The position numbers and the translations under genes are program-made. Shown in pieces: positions 7,248 through 16,289 of a stretch of 59,042 nucleotides of DNA. Positions within the stretch are counted from its first letter, which is position 1. Every line of letters begins with the position of its first letter. Source of the stretch: Chitinophagaceae bacterium (GTDB taxonomy: Bacteria > Bacteroidota > Bacteroidia > Chitinophagales > Chitinophagaceae); NCBI GenBank assembly GCA_016787135.1, contig JAEUVK010000040.1, positions 1 through 59,042 of the forward strand. The letters run 5' to 3'. Below the pieces are notes generated by a model, which was not told the origin of the DNA, ran no database searches, and saw only the letters and a list, made by a program, of their open reading frames with translations.

Positions 7248-10115
7248 ATGAAGCATCTTCAGTTATTGGTTTTGTTTGCCTTAGCCTGGTGCGTTACTGC
7301 TAACGCTCAGACAGTTAAAGGAAAATTAACAGATCTTATTGATAGTAAACCCTTGGCCGGGGCTACCCTTCAGCTAAAAGGAATAAAGGACTCCACCATT
7401 ATCTACAATGCAGTGGCAGACAGTAAAGGACAGTTCCTGTTTGATAATGTTACCAAAGGATCATTTTCTTTAAAAGTGAGTTTTGTTGGTTATGAGAACT
7501 ACCGGCAGATTGTTACCCTTACTGATTCATTGCCCTCCGTTGATCTTGGAACTGTACAGGTTCCGAAAACAACCAAAGAAATGACAGGAGTAACCGTTGT
7601 TTCCAAAACACCGCCCACCCAGCAAAAAGGCGATACCACGCAATTCAATGCCAGCCAGTATAAAGTAAACCCTGATGCTACTACTGAGGATCTGATCAAG
7701 AAGATGCCGGGTATGACGGTAGAAAAAGATGGGACGGTAACAGCGCAGGGGGAACAGGTAAGAAAGATCACCATAGACGGAAAAGAATTCTTTGGTGATG
7801 ATGCGACAACTGCCTTACGCAATCTTCCTTCAGATATAGTTGACAAGATACAGGTGTTTGACAGGTTAAGTGACCAGGCACAGTTCACTGGTTTTGATGA
7901 CGGGAACTCTCAAAAAGCGATCAATATAGTTACCAAGTCAGGAATAAAGAATGGGCAGTTTGGCCGTGTATATGCAGGAGCAGGTACAGATGAAAGGTAT
8001 GCGGGTGGTGGAAATGTCAGTTTTTTTAAGGGCGACCGTCGTATATCTCTGGTTGGGAATTTCAATAATATCAACCAGCAAAATTTTGCTTCACAGGACC
8101 TGCTGGGTGTTACCAGCAGTGGTGGTGGCAATCGTGGTGGCGGAAATTTTGGAGGCGGCGGAAACCGGGGGGGTGGTGGTAACCGCGGCGGAGGTGGCGG
8201 ATTTGGCGGTGGTGAGAGCTTTACTGTAGGCCAGCAAAGCGGGATTAGTACAACCAATGCAGCAGGGATCAATTTTTCAGACAAATGGGGCAAACAACTG
8301 GATGTGCAAGGAAGTTATTTCTTTAATAATAGCAAAAATGTAAATGATAATGCTACCACCACTCAAACGATAGGAACTAATCGCATTGCTACAGATGGGA
8401 GTATTTCAAAGAGTAACAATTATAACCATCGTATAAACATGCGGCTGGAGTACAGGATAGATTCTTTCAATTCTATTATTGTTAGTCCAAGCCTCAATTT
8501 CCAGAACAATAAATCTGCTTCACAATCATTTTTGAATACGCTTGACGGTGTTGACTCCGTCAATACGCAGGTCAGCGACAACGAAGTGACCCGTACAGGA
8601 TATAATCTCAGGAATAATATCCTTTATCGTCATTCTTTCAAAAGCAACAGAAGAAGAACATTCTCCATTGGGTTTAATCAGACGTTTAATAAGAACGACG
8701 GAGAGTCATTTATTTTTTCCAATAGCCGTACGTTCAAGAGCGGTATTGCTGTTGATTCAATGCAGGATCAGTATGTAGATAATCCTACCCGTGGCTATAC
8801 ACTTTCAGGCAACATTTCTTATACAGAGCCGATGGGGCAAAAGGGCCAATTGCAGATCAGTTACCAACCTTCCTACTCAAAAAATAAAGCTGATCAACAG
8901 ACATTTGAATATGATCCCACCGGCGGGAAGTATTCTGAGTTTTTGCCCACACTTTCCAACAAGTTTGAGAATACCACAACCACGCATAATGGTGGTATTA
9001 CCTACCGTCTGGGAACAAACAGGGATAATCAATTCTCAGCAGGCATAAGTATTCAGCACTCGATACTGGAAAGCGACAGGATATATCCTACTGTTTCCAC
9101 CGTTGATCAATCATTCACCAACCTGCTGCCGAATTTGCAATGGAGCAGAAAAGTTTCGGCCCGCAGCAGTTTCAGGTTGTTTTACAGGGCCAGTACCAAT
9201 TTTCCCAGCGTTACTCAATTGCAGGATGTAGTGAATAACAGTAATCTTTTAAGATTGAGTGTGGGAAATCCCGGCCTGAAGCAATCTTATAATCACTTTT
9301 TATCCGCCCGTTATACTTTTACTAATACACAGAAAGGGCAAAGCCTTTTTGCCAATATCTTTTTGAATGCACAGCAGAATTATATTTCCAGTGCGACGTA
9401 TATTGCCACTGCCGACTCATTGATCCAGCAGGGGATAACATTGAATAAAGGTTCGCAGCTGACCAAACCTGTAAATCTTGACGGGTATAAGAGTTTTCGC
9501 TCTTTTGTTACTTTCAGCCAGCCGGTCAAATTCATCAAATCCAATATTAATTTCAGCACCGGCTTCTCATATTCAAAACTGCCGGCTTTGCTTAACTATG
9601 TCAAAAGCATGACCGATAATTATACTTACAATACAGGCATTGTCATCGCCAGCAACATCAGTGAGTATATTGATTTCAATCTTTCTTACAATGCGAATTT
9701 CAATACCGCTAAAAGTTCAATAGAAGGAAGTGCGGTTACCAAATACATCAATCAGGCAGCAGGGTTACAGTTTAATTTATTATCCAAAAACGGATGGTTC
9801 CTCCAGAACGATATCAGTAACCAGTCATATACAGGTATGAGTGATGGATTTAACCAGAGCTTCTGGTTGTGGAATGCAGGTGTTGGTAAGAAATTCCTGA
9901 AGAAAAAGCAGGCGGAGTTAAAGCTGTCAGTTTTCGACCTGCTCAAGCAGAACCAGAGCATTGTCAGGACTGTAACGGAAACCACTATACAAGACTCTCA
10001 AAGCCGGGTACTGCAGCAGTATTTCATGCTCACCTTCACCTATAGCCTGAAAAACTTCGGAAAAGCCAATACCAATCAGCGGAGAGACAACAGGGACCGG
10101 ATGCCGATGTTCTAA
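7248..10115 (+). CDS. Outer-membrane beta-barrel receptor (TonB-dependent-like)
   Basis: A 955-residue outer-membrane protein. It has a signal peptide (MKHLQLLVLFALAWCVTANA), a carboxypeptidase-regulatory-like domain (about 21-105, VKGKLTDLIDSKPLAGA), a plug-like region (about 110-230, with DLIKKMPGMTVEKDGTV and ITIDGKEFFGDD), then a long beta barrel to the C-terminus. No partner SusD gene is adjacent, so it looks like the stand-alone outer-membrane beta-barrel family of Bacteroidota rather than a polysaccharide system. An unusual Gly/Arg/Asn-rich stretch lies at about 290-323 between plug and barrel. The substrate cannot be inferred. Confidence 0.9.
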   Translation: MKHLQLLVLFALAWCVTANAQTVKGKLTDLIDSKPLAGATLQLKGIKDSTIIYNAVADSKGQFLFDNVTKGSFSLKVSFVGYENYRQIVTLTDSLPSVDLGTVQVPKTTKEMTGVTVVSKTPPTQQKGDTTQFNASQYKVNPDATTEDLIKKMPGMTVEKDGTVTAQGEQVRKITIDGKEFFGDDATTALRNLPSDIVDKIQVFDRLSDQAQFTGFDDGNSQKAINIVTKSGIKNGQFGRVYAGAGTDERYAGGGNVSFFKGDRRISLVGNFNNINQQNFASQDLLGVTSSGGGNRGGGNFGGGGNRGGGGNRGGGGGFGGGESFTVGQQSGISTTNAAGINFSDKWGKQLDVQGSYFFNNSKNVNDNATTTQTIGTNRIATDGSISKSNNYNHRINMRLEYRIDSFNSIIVSPSLNFQNNKSASQSFLNTLDGVDSVNTQVSDNEVTRTGYNLRNNILYRHSFKSNRRRTFSIGFNQTFNKNDGESFIFSNSRTFKSGIAVDSMQDQYVDNPTRGYTLSGNISYTEPMGQKGQLQISYQPSYSKNKADQQTFEYDPTGGKYSEFLPTLSNKFENTTTTHNGGITYRLGTNRDNQFSAGISIQHSILESDRIYPTVSTVDQSFTNLLPNLQWSRKVSARSSFRLFYRASTNFPSVTQLQDVVNNSNLLRLSVGNPGLKQSYNHFLSARYTFTNTQKGQSLFANIFLNAQQNYISSATYIATADSLIQQGITLNKGSQLTKPVNLDGYKSFRSFVTFSQPVKFIKSNINFSTGFSYSKLPALLNYVKSMTDNYTYNTGIVIASNISEYIDFNLSYNANFNTAKSSIEGSAVTKYINQAAGLQFNLLSKNGWFLQNDISNQSYTGMSDGFNQSFWLWNAGVGKKFLKKKQAELKLSVFDLLKQNQSIVRTVTETTIQDSQSRVLQQYFMLTFTYSLKNFGKANTNQRRDNRDRMPMF

Positions 10116-10142
10116 AGTGAAGTTCTTTTATTAACATTGCCC

Positions 10143-10167
10143 CGCAAAATGCAGGCAGGATTTTGCG
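10143..10167. repeat. Perfect 8-base inverted repeat before the ECF sigma gene
   Basis: CGCAAAAT (10143-10150) and ATTTTGCG (10160-10167) form a perfect inverted repeat with a nine-base spacer, 30 bases before the sigma factor start. No T run follows, so it does not look like a standard terminator. It could be an operator or a leader hairpin. Confidence 0.5.
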
Positions 10168-10197
10168 TAATATCGTTTCAGGCAAAAATACAAGCGA

Positions 10198-10770
10198 TTG
10201 GATGAAAGAATATTGGTAGAACGATTGAAGCAGGGCGATGAGGCTGCTTTCAAAACCATTGTTGACACGTGGCAAAATATGGTTTATAATACGGCGCTGG
10301 GTATAGTCCAGAACGCGGAAGATGCCGAAGATATCACCCAGGAAGTTTTTGTGCAGGTGTACCAGTCCATTAGTTCTTTTAAAGGAGAATCTAAATTTTC
10401 CACTTGGTTATACCGGATCACGGTCACCAAATCGCTGGACCACGAAAGGAAAAAGAAACGGAAGAAAAGGTTTGGTTTTGTCCGCAGCCTTTTTGGAGAG
10501 CAGAATGAGGTAGTTGTGAACCCGCCTGATTTTAATCATCCCGGGGTAACATTGGATAGTAAAGAAAATGCTGCTATTTTGTTTAAGGCAATTGCTGATT
10601 TGCCGGAAAATCAGCGGGTAGCCTTTACCCTGAATAAGGTGGAAGGTCTTAGCTATCAAGAAGTAAGCGAGGTAATGAAAACCACGGTCTCGTCGGTGGA
10701 ATCGCTGATGCACCGGGCCAAGAACAATTTGCGGAAGAAATTAGAAGACTATTATAACCAGGAAAAATAG
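10198..10770 (+). CDS. ECF-type RNA polymerase sigma factor
   Basis: A 190-residue ECF sigma factor that should redirect RNA polymerase to a small regulon. Region 2 contains AEDAEDITQEVFVQVYQSI and the FSTWLYRI core; region 4 contains LPENQRVAFTLNKVEGLSYQEVSEVM with VESLMHRAK at the recognition helix. The start is a TTG: the reading MDERILVERLKQGDEAAF is where family members begin, an in-frame stop at 10168-10170 bars any earlier start, and no ATG lies in frame before the middle of region 2. It heads a run with a one-helix protein and two Spy/CpxP-like genes, which suggests an envelope stress regulon. Confidence 0.9.
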   Translation: MDERILVERLKQGDEAAFKTIVDTWQNMVYNTALGIVQNAEDAEDITQEVFVQVYQSISSFKGESKFSTWLYRITVTKSLDHERKKKRKKRFGFVRSLFGEQNEVVVNPPDFNHPGVTLDSKENAAILFKAIADLPENQRVAFTLNKVEGLSYQEVSEVMKTTVSSVESLMHRAKNNLRKKLEDYYNQEK

Positions 10771-10809
10771 CACAAGTTTTAACCCCTGTGAACGTCTAAA
10801 ATTGAGGTT

Positions 10810-11157
10810 ATGAATAAACGATCAGATATTGAGAATAAAGTAAATCAAGCCCTGCAGAGCCTTGATGGGATTCAAAGGGCTGAGCCTGTTCCGTTTCTTT
10901 ATACCCGTGTCAAAGCAAGATGGGAGAGGGAACAGCATAATATCTGGGAAACTGCAGGATCTATGCTGGCCAGGCCAGCTATTGCTTTTGCCGGTTTGTT
11001 CCTTATTCTGGCCGCGAATGCATATATCCTTTTTGAAAAGGATTCCTCTGTTCAGCCATCTCAACCTTCAGCTTATTCTGCCCAGCTCACAGAAGAAGAA
11101 TATGTGCTGACTGCTGCTAACAACACCAGTTATGATTACGAAAACATAGAACCCTAA
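10810..11157 (+). CDS. One-helix membrane protein, possible anti-sigma factor
   Basis: A 115-residue protein with a soluble helical N-terminus (1-53), one transmembrane helix (about 54-75, PAIAFAGLFLILAANAYILF) and a short acidic exterior tail. Position directly after an ECF sigma gene and this topology are what an anti-sigma factor would show. The usual HxxxCxxC zinc motif is absent, and the protein contains no cysteine at all. Its TAA stop overlaps the ATG of the next gene by one base, so the two are translationally coupled. The role is inferred from position only. Confidence 0.7.
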   Translation: MNKRSDIENKVNQALQSLDGIQRAEPVPFLYTRVKARWEREQHNIWETAGSMLARPAIAFAGLFLILAANAYILFEKDSSVQPSQPSAYSAQLTEEEYVLTAANNTSYDYENIEP

Positions 11158-11654
11158 TGAGCACTTCAAAAAACAGATCGCTTGTTTTTATTATCATCGC
11201 CCTGTTGCTGACCAACATAGGTGTACTTGGCTATTTTCTGTGGTTCAAAAAACCCCCACAGAAACCTGGCAATAATGATCGCCACAACTGGATGATCAAT
11301 GCGCTCCAGAAAGATGTCGGTTTTACCGATCAGCAGATAGCGCAATACAAAGAACTGAATGATGACCATTGGAAAAAGATCAAACCAATGTTCGAAGATA
11401 TACGCAAAAGTAAGGACAGCCTTTTTAAATTGCTTAGTGATGAAGCGGTCAGCGATTCTGTGATTACCCAACAGGCAGAGGTGGTGGCGCAAAGGCAAAA
11501 AGCAATAGACCTGCAGGCATTCAGCAATTTTAAAAAGATACGGGCATTGTGTACGCCCGAACAGCGTGTTAAGTACGATTCATTAGTGCAACGGCTGATG
11601 AGAAAAATGGGTAAAGCTCCTAAGGGGGAACAAAAGAAAGAAGAGAAGAAATAA
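11157..11654 (+). CDS. Membrane-anchored Spy/CpxP-like (heavy-metal sensor) protein
   Basis: A 165-residue protein with an N-terminal anchor helix (about 9-29) and a helical periplasmic domain like the Spy/CpxP/ZraP families, which sense or buffer envelope damage. Two LTxxQ-like segments appear: GFTDQQIAQYKEL and LCTPEQRVKYDSL. The C-terminus is Lys/Glu-rich. It overlaps the preceding gene by one base, and 26 bases separate it from a second protein of the same type, so it is likely a product of the same operon as the sigma factor. The exact ligand is not predictable. Confidence 0.75.
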   Translation: MSTSKNRSLVFIIIALLLTNIGVLGYFLWFKKPPQKPGNNDRHNWMINALQKDVGFTDQQIAQYKELNDDHWKKIKPMFEDIRKSKDSLFKLLSDEAVSDSVITQQAEVVAQRQKAIDLQAFSNFKKIRALCTPEQRVKYDSLVQRLMRKMGKAPKGEQKKEEKK

Positions 11655-11680
11655 TTCTTAATTACAATAAATTCTGATTC

Positions 11681-12079
11681 ATGAAAAAGATGGTCCTTCT
11701 ATCTGCCGCAATAATGATTATCGGCTCAATAGCTGTAAATGCGCAAGGCGGCGGTTTTCAGCGCCGTACTGTTGAAGAAAGGGTAAAAGCAGTAATGGAA
11801 AAATTTGAAGCATTCAAATTAGATGCGGCCCAAAAAACAGAGGTAGATTCTATTTTCACAAGATCTTTCAAAGCGCAGGACGCTAAAAGAGAAGAGTTAA
11901 TGGCCGGTGGCGGAGGCGACCGTGAAGCAATGCGTGCTGAAATACAAAAACTACAGGCAGACAGGGATGATAAACTTAAAAAAGTTTTAACCGAAGAGCA
12001 ATTCAAAGAATGGAAAGAAAAGATTGAACCGTCCATGCGACCACAGCGTCCACAGGGCGGCGGTGGTGGAAACAATTAA
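11681..12079 (+). CDS. Secreted Spy/CpxP-like protein
   Basis: A 132-residue secreted protein: signal peptide MKKMVLLSAAIMIIGSIAVNA, then a helical domain with the LTxxQ-like segment VLTEEQFKEWKEK and an earlier KLDAAQKTEVDSIF. The ends of the mature protein are Gly-rich (QGGGFQRR and PQGGGGGNN). It is a paralogue in layout of the preceding gene but has a cleavable signal instead of an anchor. A strong terminator follows at 12102-12134, so the sigma-factor operon probably ends here. Confidence 0.75.
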   Translation: MKKMVLLSAAIMIIGSIAVNAQGGGFQRRTVEERVKAVMEKFEAFKLDAAQKTEVDSIFTRSFKAQDAKREELMAGGGGDREAMRAEIQKLQADRDDKLKKVLTEEQFKEWKEKIEPSMRPQRPQGGGGGNN

Positions 12080-12101
12080 TAAGTTTTCACCCAATGTACC
12101 C

Positions 12102-12134
12102 ACCCGTTGTGCTTAACATGGCAACGGGTTTTTT
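12102..12134 (+). terminator. Intrinsic terminator after the ECF operon
   Basis: A perfect eight-base stem (ACCCGTTG at 12102-12109 and CAACGGGT at 12122-12129) is followed by a run of six T (12129-12134). The T run overlaps the stop codon of the convergent response regulator at 12133. Confidence 0.85.
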
Positions 12135-12888
12135 ATTGTCCCATCCATTCTTTAAAGGAGGCTACGTTTTCCTGGCTGATAATGACATCTTCGTTGATCG
12201 CTGGTTCCACCTCCAGTTGAAGCTTGCTTTTAGGGTAGCTCTTTATCTTCTTTATGGCGCTCAAATGGACAAGATATTTTCTATTCACACGATAGAACTG
12301 AGCCGGGTCTAATTGCTTTTCTATATCAGCGAGAGATTGATCCAAAATGAACTTCTGATTTTTATTATCGACCATACAGACCAGTTTATGTGCTGCATAG
12401 AAGTAAGCAATATCATCTGTTTTGACACTGATGTAATCTGTCCCTCTTTTTACGAGGAACCTTTTTTTATATCCGTTACCTGATGGCCGCTGCCGCCATT
12501 GCTGCAATTGCTGAAAACCGGCGGCAAAATGCTGTTTTAATTTATCATATTTATTTAATGCTGTCTCCAGTTTATCCTGCTTAACAGGTTTTAGCAGGTA
12601 ATCGATACTGTTATGCTCAAATGCTTCCTGCCAGTATTCATCAAAAGCGGTACAGAAGATGACCGGGCTGCTGATCGTTACCTTATCAAATATTTTAAAG
12701 GAAAGGCCATCGCCTAATTCAATATCCATGAACACTAATTCAGGCATGGGGTTTTGCTGCAGCCAGTCAACCGATGCTTTTATACTGTTTAATACAGCAA
12801 CTACCTCTATTGCAGCATCAGCTTTCTGAATGGCTTTCTGCAATTTCTCTGCCGCAGGCTTTTCATCTTCAATGATGATCACTTTCAT
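12133..12888 (-). CDS. LytTR-family response regulator
   Basis: A 251-residue two-domain regulator. The receiver domain (1-120) has the acidic pair Glu7-Asp8, the phospho-acceptor Asp55 in FMDIELGDG, Thr82 and Lys102 (LLKPVK). The C-terminal LytTR DNA-binding domain (about 145-250) has the family segments YFYAAHKLVCMV and FYRVNRKYLVHLSAIKKI. It lies two bases downstream of its cognate histidine kinase, which starts at 13952, so the pair forms one operon. Targets are unknown; LytTR regulators usually bind short direct repeats near promoters. Confidence 0.92.
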   Translation of the reverse strand: MKVIIIEDEKPAAEKLQKAIQKADAAIEVVAVLNSIKASVDWLQQNPMPELVFMDIELGDGLSFKIFDKVTISSPVIFCTAFDEYWQEAFEHNSIDYLLKPVKQDKLETALNKYDKLKQHFAAGFQQLQQWRQRPSGNGYKKRFLVKRGTDYISVKTDDIAYFYAAHKLVCMVDNKNQKFILDQSLADIEKQLDPAQFYRVNRKYLVHLSAIKKIKSYPKSKLQLEVEPAINEDVIISQENVASFKEWMGQ

Positions 12889-12890
12889 GT

Positions 12891-13952
12891 TTATGTGATT
12901 TTCAGTACAGGTAAACTCACAGTAAATTGATCTTCCTCCTCTTTAATGACGACCTCCTTGTTGGTTGTCAATTTATATCGTTCTTTCAGGTTTTGCAAAC
13001 CGATCCCGGAGGAAGTTTTTCTTACTACTTTTCTTCTTTTTGTATTATGTACTGCTAATTCCTGGTTTTTCATTTCTATTTCCAGTAGCAGCGGTACCGC
13101 TTCTGAAAATTCATTATGCTTGATGGCGTTCTCCGCCAGTATCTGCAGCGAGATCGGTGGCACCAGGCATTGGTCAAGTTCGTTTTCCGGTATAGCCATT
13201 TTTAACTGCACTGCTTTTTCAAAACGTATCTGCAGCAGGATAAAATAGCTTTTTAAAAAATCAACTTCTTCCCTCAAAAGCACCAGGCTCCTTGCTTTGT
13301 TTTGCAGAATGTACCGGTAAACGTCCGCCAGGTTATCGTTGAACAGTTTGGCTTTATCGGGTCTTTCTTCTATCAGGTGACTGAGTGTATTCAGTGAATT
13401 GAAAATGAAATGCGGATCTATCTGGTTTTTCAGTGCTTCCAGTTCAGCTTCGGCTTTAGCCCTTTCCAGTTGTTCGTTGCGGATCATTTCGCTTTCTGAT
13501 TCTTTAACCAGGAAGACGGTTTCATACACATGGGTGATAAAAACAACCGCGACCAGGATGATCAGGGTTGAGTTTGTAATGATGTTCCAGTTGGCGGGCT
13601 TTTCTGAGAATACTTTATACCAGCCTACTAATAACAGTACGCTGACAGGAACAGTATAAAAGATGATAGAAAGAATAAGTACGGCTATCTTTTGTACAGG
13701 TTTGTTGATCCAGTCGAAATAACTTCTCAAAGAAAGATACAGGAAGCGATTGCCCTCCCATATTATAAAAGCGATCAGGATCGTATAAAGGAAACTTAAC
13801 TTGATCTGCCAGTTGGAAAAATTCCGGGTATTGATCATCCCGGTGATCAGCGGAATGGCAATCCCAAAGAATGGTATCAGTATCAGGCGGAAGCCGATAT
13901 CGTTCAGCCGGAAGTCCGGGTTCTTTCCTGTCGCCCTGTTTTGTATGTTCAT
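12891..13952 (-). CDS. LytS-type sensor histidine kinase
   Basis: A 353-residue membrane sensor. About four hydrophobic segments fill the first 165 residues, followed by a coiled-coil linker and a His_kinase domain with the phospho-acceptor His181 in DPHFIFNSLN. The ATPase half has the N-box-like ILAENAIKHN and the G-box GIGLQNLKERY. There is no separate sensory domain. A TTG at 13967 would add five residues; ATG at 13952 (MNIQNRATG) was chosen. The stop is two bases from the start of the LytTR regulator, which it should phosphorylate. It resembles the kinase whose 5' end appears at the left edge. Confidence 0.9.
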   Translation of the reverse strand: MNIQNRATGKNPDFRLNDIGFRLILIPFFGIAIPLITGMINTRNFSNWQIKLSFLYTILIAFIIWEGNRFLYLSLRSYFDWINKPVQKIAVLILSIIFYTVPVSVLLLVGWYKVFSEKPANWNIITNSTLIILVAVVFITHVYETVFLVKESESEMIRNEQLERAKAEAELEALKNQIDPHFIFNSLNTLSHLIEERPDKAKLFNDNLADVYRYILQNKARSLVLLREEVDFLKSYFILLQIRFEKAVQLKMAIPENELDQCLVPPISLQILAENAIKHNEFSEAVPLLLEIEMKNQELAVHNTKRRKVVRKTSSGIGLQNLKERYKLTTNKEVVIKEEEDQFTVSLPVLKIT

Positions 13953-14051
13953 CCCTTGCTTTTCCAAGATGGGTCACATTTCAATTGCGGGGTAAAAATT
14001 ATACAATAGTTTAGATAAACAACTTTCTTTTATCAATAAAACAGATCGTTT

Positions 14052-14486
14052 ATGGATATGAGTACAATTAACTGGCTGGCCGTGCTGGTAGCAGGCATTT
14101 CATCTTTTGTTGTCGGGGGTATCTGGTATTCTCCGGGTTTATTCGGCAGGGCCTGGATGAAGGATAATGGGCTGACGGAAGAAGACGTTAAAAAGGGAAA
14201 CAAAGGGAAGATATTTGGATGGACATTTATTTTTTCACTGCTGATGGCCGCTAATCTTGGAATGTTCCTGGTTGACCCGCCATCCACATGCCCGGAAGGA
14301 TGCGGTATCAAGACCGACATAACCTGGGGTGCATTAGCCGGCTTTTTAGCGGGTATCTGGACCTTTTGTGCTATTGCTATACATAGTTTGTTTGAACAAA
14401 AACCCTGGCGGCTTATACTGATCAATGGGTTTTATAGCGTAGTGGCCCTTACATTAATGGGCGCCATCATTGGTGTGTGGCGATAA
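14052..14486 (+). CDS. DUF1761 family membrane protein
   Basis: A 144-residue protein with four hydrophobic segments that fits the DUF1761 family. The conserved N-terminal helix INWLAVLVAGISSFVVGGIW is followed by YSPGLFGRAW, and the C-terminal part has ALAGFLAGIWTFCAIAIHSLFEQKPWRL. The function of the family is unknown. It opens a + strand run of small genes and is divergent from the LytS kinase, so the 99 bases between them must hold both promoters. Confidence 0.85.
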   Translation: MDMSTINWLAVLVAGISSFVVGGIWYSPGLFGRAWMKDNGLTEEDVKKGNKGKIFGWTFIFSLLMAANLGMFLVDPPSTCPEGCGIKTDITWGALAGFLAGIWTFCAIAIHSLFEQKPWRLILINGFYSVVALTLMGAIIGVWR

Positions 14487-14545
14487 TCAGGGATAAAAGC
14501 AACAGCCAATAAGAGAATGGTGTTGTCTTACGGCAAACTACTGGT

Positions 14546-15061
14546 ATGAAAAAGACATTAATCCTCATTGTTGCGATATTATTAGCATTTTTTTCTTTTT
14601 CACAACTTCCCTGCAGCAGCCCCGTCTATCGCCAGTTTGATTTCTGGCTAGGAGAATGGGAAGCATTTGGGCCTAAAGGCAGCAAGGCCGGAGATAGCAG
14701 GATCACTATAATACTTGACAGCTGTGTTGTGCTGGAAGAATGGACCAGTGCCGGTAAGCAAAACGGCCTCGTCTATGCCGGTAAAAGTTTTAATTCCTAT
14801 AATGCCGGCACTAAGCAATGGCAGCAAACCTGGACCGACAATACCGGAAATACTACAGAGTATCTACGAGGAGAAGGGAGCGAAGGAAGGATCGTTTTCT
14901 ATGCTGATAAAGTAGCAGGAAAAAATGGGAAATTTTTTATGAGGAGGCTGACCTTTACAAAAACGGACAATGATAAGGTAAGACAGCTGGGCGAACGCAG
15001 TGATGATGAAGGAAAAACGTGGACAACAGAGTATGACCTGGAATACAGGAGAAAGAAATGA
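14546..15061 (+). CDS. Secreted DUF1579-like protein
   Basis: A 171-residue protein with a signal peptide (MKKTLILIVAILLAFFSFS) and a mature domain beginning RQFDFWLGEWEAFGPKG, the FD-W-GEW motif of DUF1579-type lipocalin-like proteins. A central WQQTWTDNTGNT segment and a final TTEYDLEYRRKK are consistent with a calycin-like barrel. These domains probably bind small molecules, but no ligand is known. The protein is most likely periplasmic. Its start ATG is clear; the gap to DUF1761 is 59 bases. Confidence 0.72.
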   Translation: MKKTLILIVAILLAFFSFSQLPCSSPVYRQFDFWLGEWEAFGPKGSKAGDSRITIILDSCVVLEEWTSAGKQNGLVYAGKSFNSYNAGTKQWQQTWTDNTGNTTEYLRGEGSEGRIVFYADKVAGKNGKFFMRRLTFTKTDNDKVRQLGERSDDEGKTWTTEYDLEYRRKK

Positions 15062-15142
15062 TGACAGTACACTGCTTTGTTAATTTAAATACGGAACTTC
15101 ATTGCCGCGGTTCAAAATTGTCCATCTGAAAAAAATTGCTGT

Positions 15143-16252
15143 ATGAAAAAAGCATTTCTATTATCGGCATCACTCATTTTTGTAATGGTTGCTTATACGC
15201 AAATGGACCTGCCACCAAGTGGCGGCAATCCCCGTGCAATGATCACCGAAGAAGTAGGTATCACCGACATCACTATTAAATATTCGAGGCCGGACGTAAA
15301 TAAACGGGAAGGAAAAATATTTGGTGATGGTAACCGGGTGCCATATGGATTTAAAGAGCAGAATTTTGTAACAGGAAAAAACGATGCGCCCTGGAGGGCC
15401 GGCGCTAATGAAGCTACCACTATCGCATTTGAGCATGATGTAAAAGTGGAGGGCAAAGATATTAAAGCAGGTACCTACGCTTTGTTTATGGCAATGGGTG
15501 CTGACAATGTAACCCTGATCTTTTCCCGTCAATCAGAAGCATGGGGCAGTTTTAGTTACGACCCAAAAGACGATGTATTAAGGGTAGATGTAAAACCCAT
15601 TGTGTTGGACAAAAGTGTGGAGTGGCTGAAATACGAGTTCGTCGAACACAAAGAAAATGGCTGTACCATAGCAATGCAGTGGGAGAAAATATCTGTCCCT
15701 TTTAAAGTGACGGTGGACGTAGATAACATCGTTATTGCCAGTTTAAGAAGAGAAATGACAAGCAGAAAAAGTTTTGTACCGGCACTAGAGTTGCAGGCTG
15801 CTCAATATTGCTTAAACAAAAATATCAATCTTGACGAAGCGTTGGCATGGAGTAAAAATGCGATCGATGGGCCGGGCGGACAAAAAACCTATATCACTTT
15901 GCGTAACCTGGCTACTGCTTATGAAAAGCTAAACCGTATTCCTGAAGCGGACTCGTCTATGAACGAAGCTTTATTGATCGCCACCGCCAACCAATATACA
16001 GCATACGGCAGGCAACTTATCGCTCAAAAAAGAGCAGATAAGGCAATGGAAGTTTTTAAAGCCAGCCAGAAAAGATATGGAGACATATTCGGTGTCAATA
16101 ATGGATTAATGAGCGGGTACAGTGCGGCCGGGGACTTTAAAAATGCATTGAAATATGCAGAAAAGGCGATGGCACAGACGCCTAACGATGCTGCAAAGAG
16201 AACATTAGAAGGGCAGATAGCGAAACTGAAAGATGGGAAAGATATTAATTAG
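15143..16252 (+). CDS. Secreted DUF2911 protein with TPR-like C-terminus
   Basis: A 369-residue secreted protein. A signal peptide (MKKAFLLSASLIFVMVAYT) is followed by a DUF2911 domain (about 25-175) with the family segments GITDITIKYSRPDVNKREGKI, WRAGANEATTIAFEHDVKVEG and GTYALFMAM. The C-terminal half (about 215-365) is helical with TPR-like repeats such as TLRNLATAYEKLNRIPEAD and ALKYAEKAMAQTPND. The DUF2911 fold is of unknown function; the repeats suggest a protein interaction role. Likely periplasmic. Confidence 0.85.
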   Translation: MKKAFLLSASLIFVMVAYTQMDLPPSGGNPRAMITEEVGITDITIKYSRPDVNKREGKIFGDGNRVPYGFKEQNFVTGKNDAPWRAGANEATTIAFEHDVKVEGKDIKAGTYALFMAMGADNVTLIFSRQSEAWGSFSYDPKDDVLRVDVKPIVLDKSVEWLKYEFVEHKENGCTIAMQWEKISVPFKVTVDVDNIVIASLRREMTSRKSFVPALELQAAQYCLNKNINLDEALAWSKNAIDGPGGQKTYITLRNLATAYEKLNRIPEADSSMNEALLIATANQYTAYGRQLIAQKRADKAMEVFKASQKRYGDIFGVNNGLMSGYSAAGDFKNALKYAEKAMAQTPNDAAKRTLEGQIAKLKDGKDIN

Positions 16253-16289
16253 CCCGGTATCATAAATGTATCAATCAATAATTTAAAAT

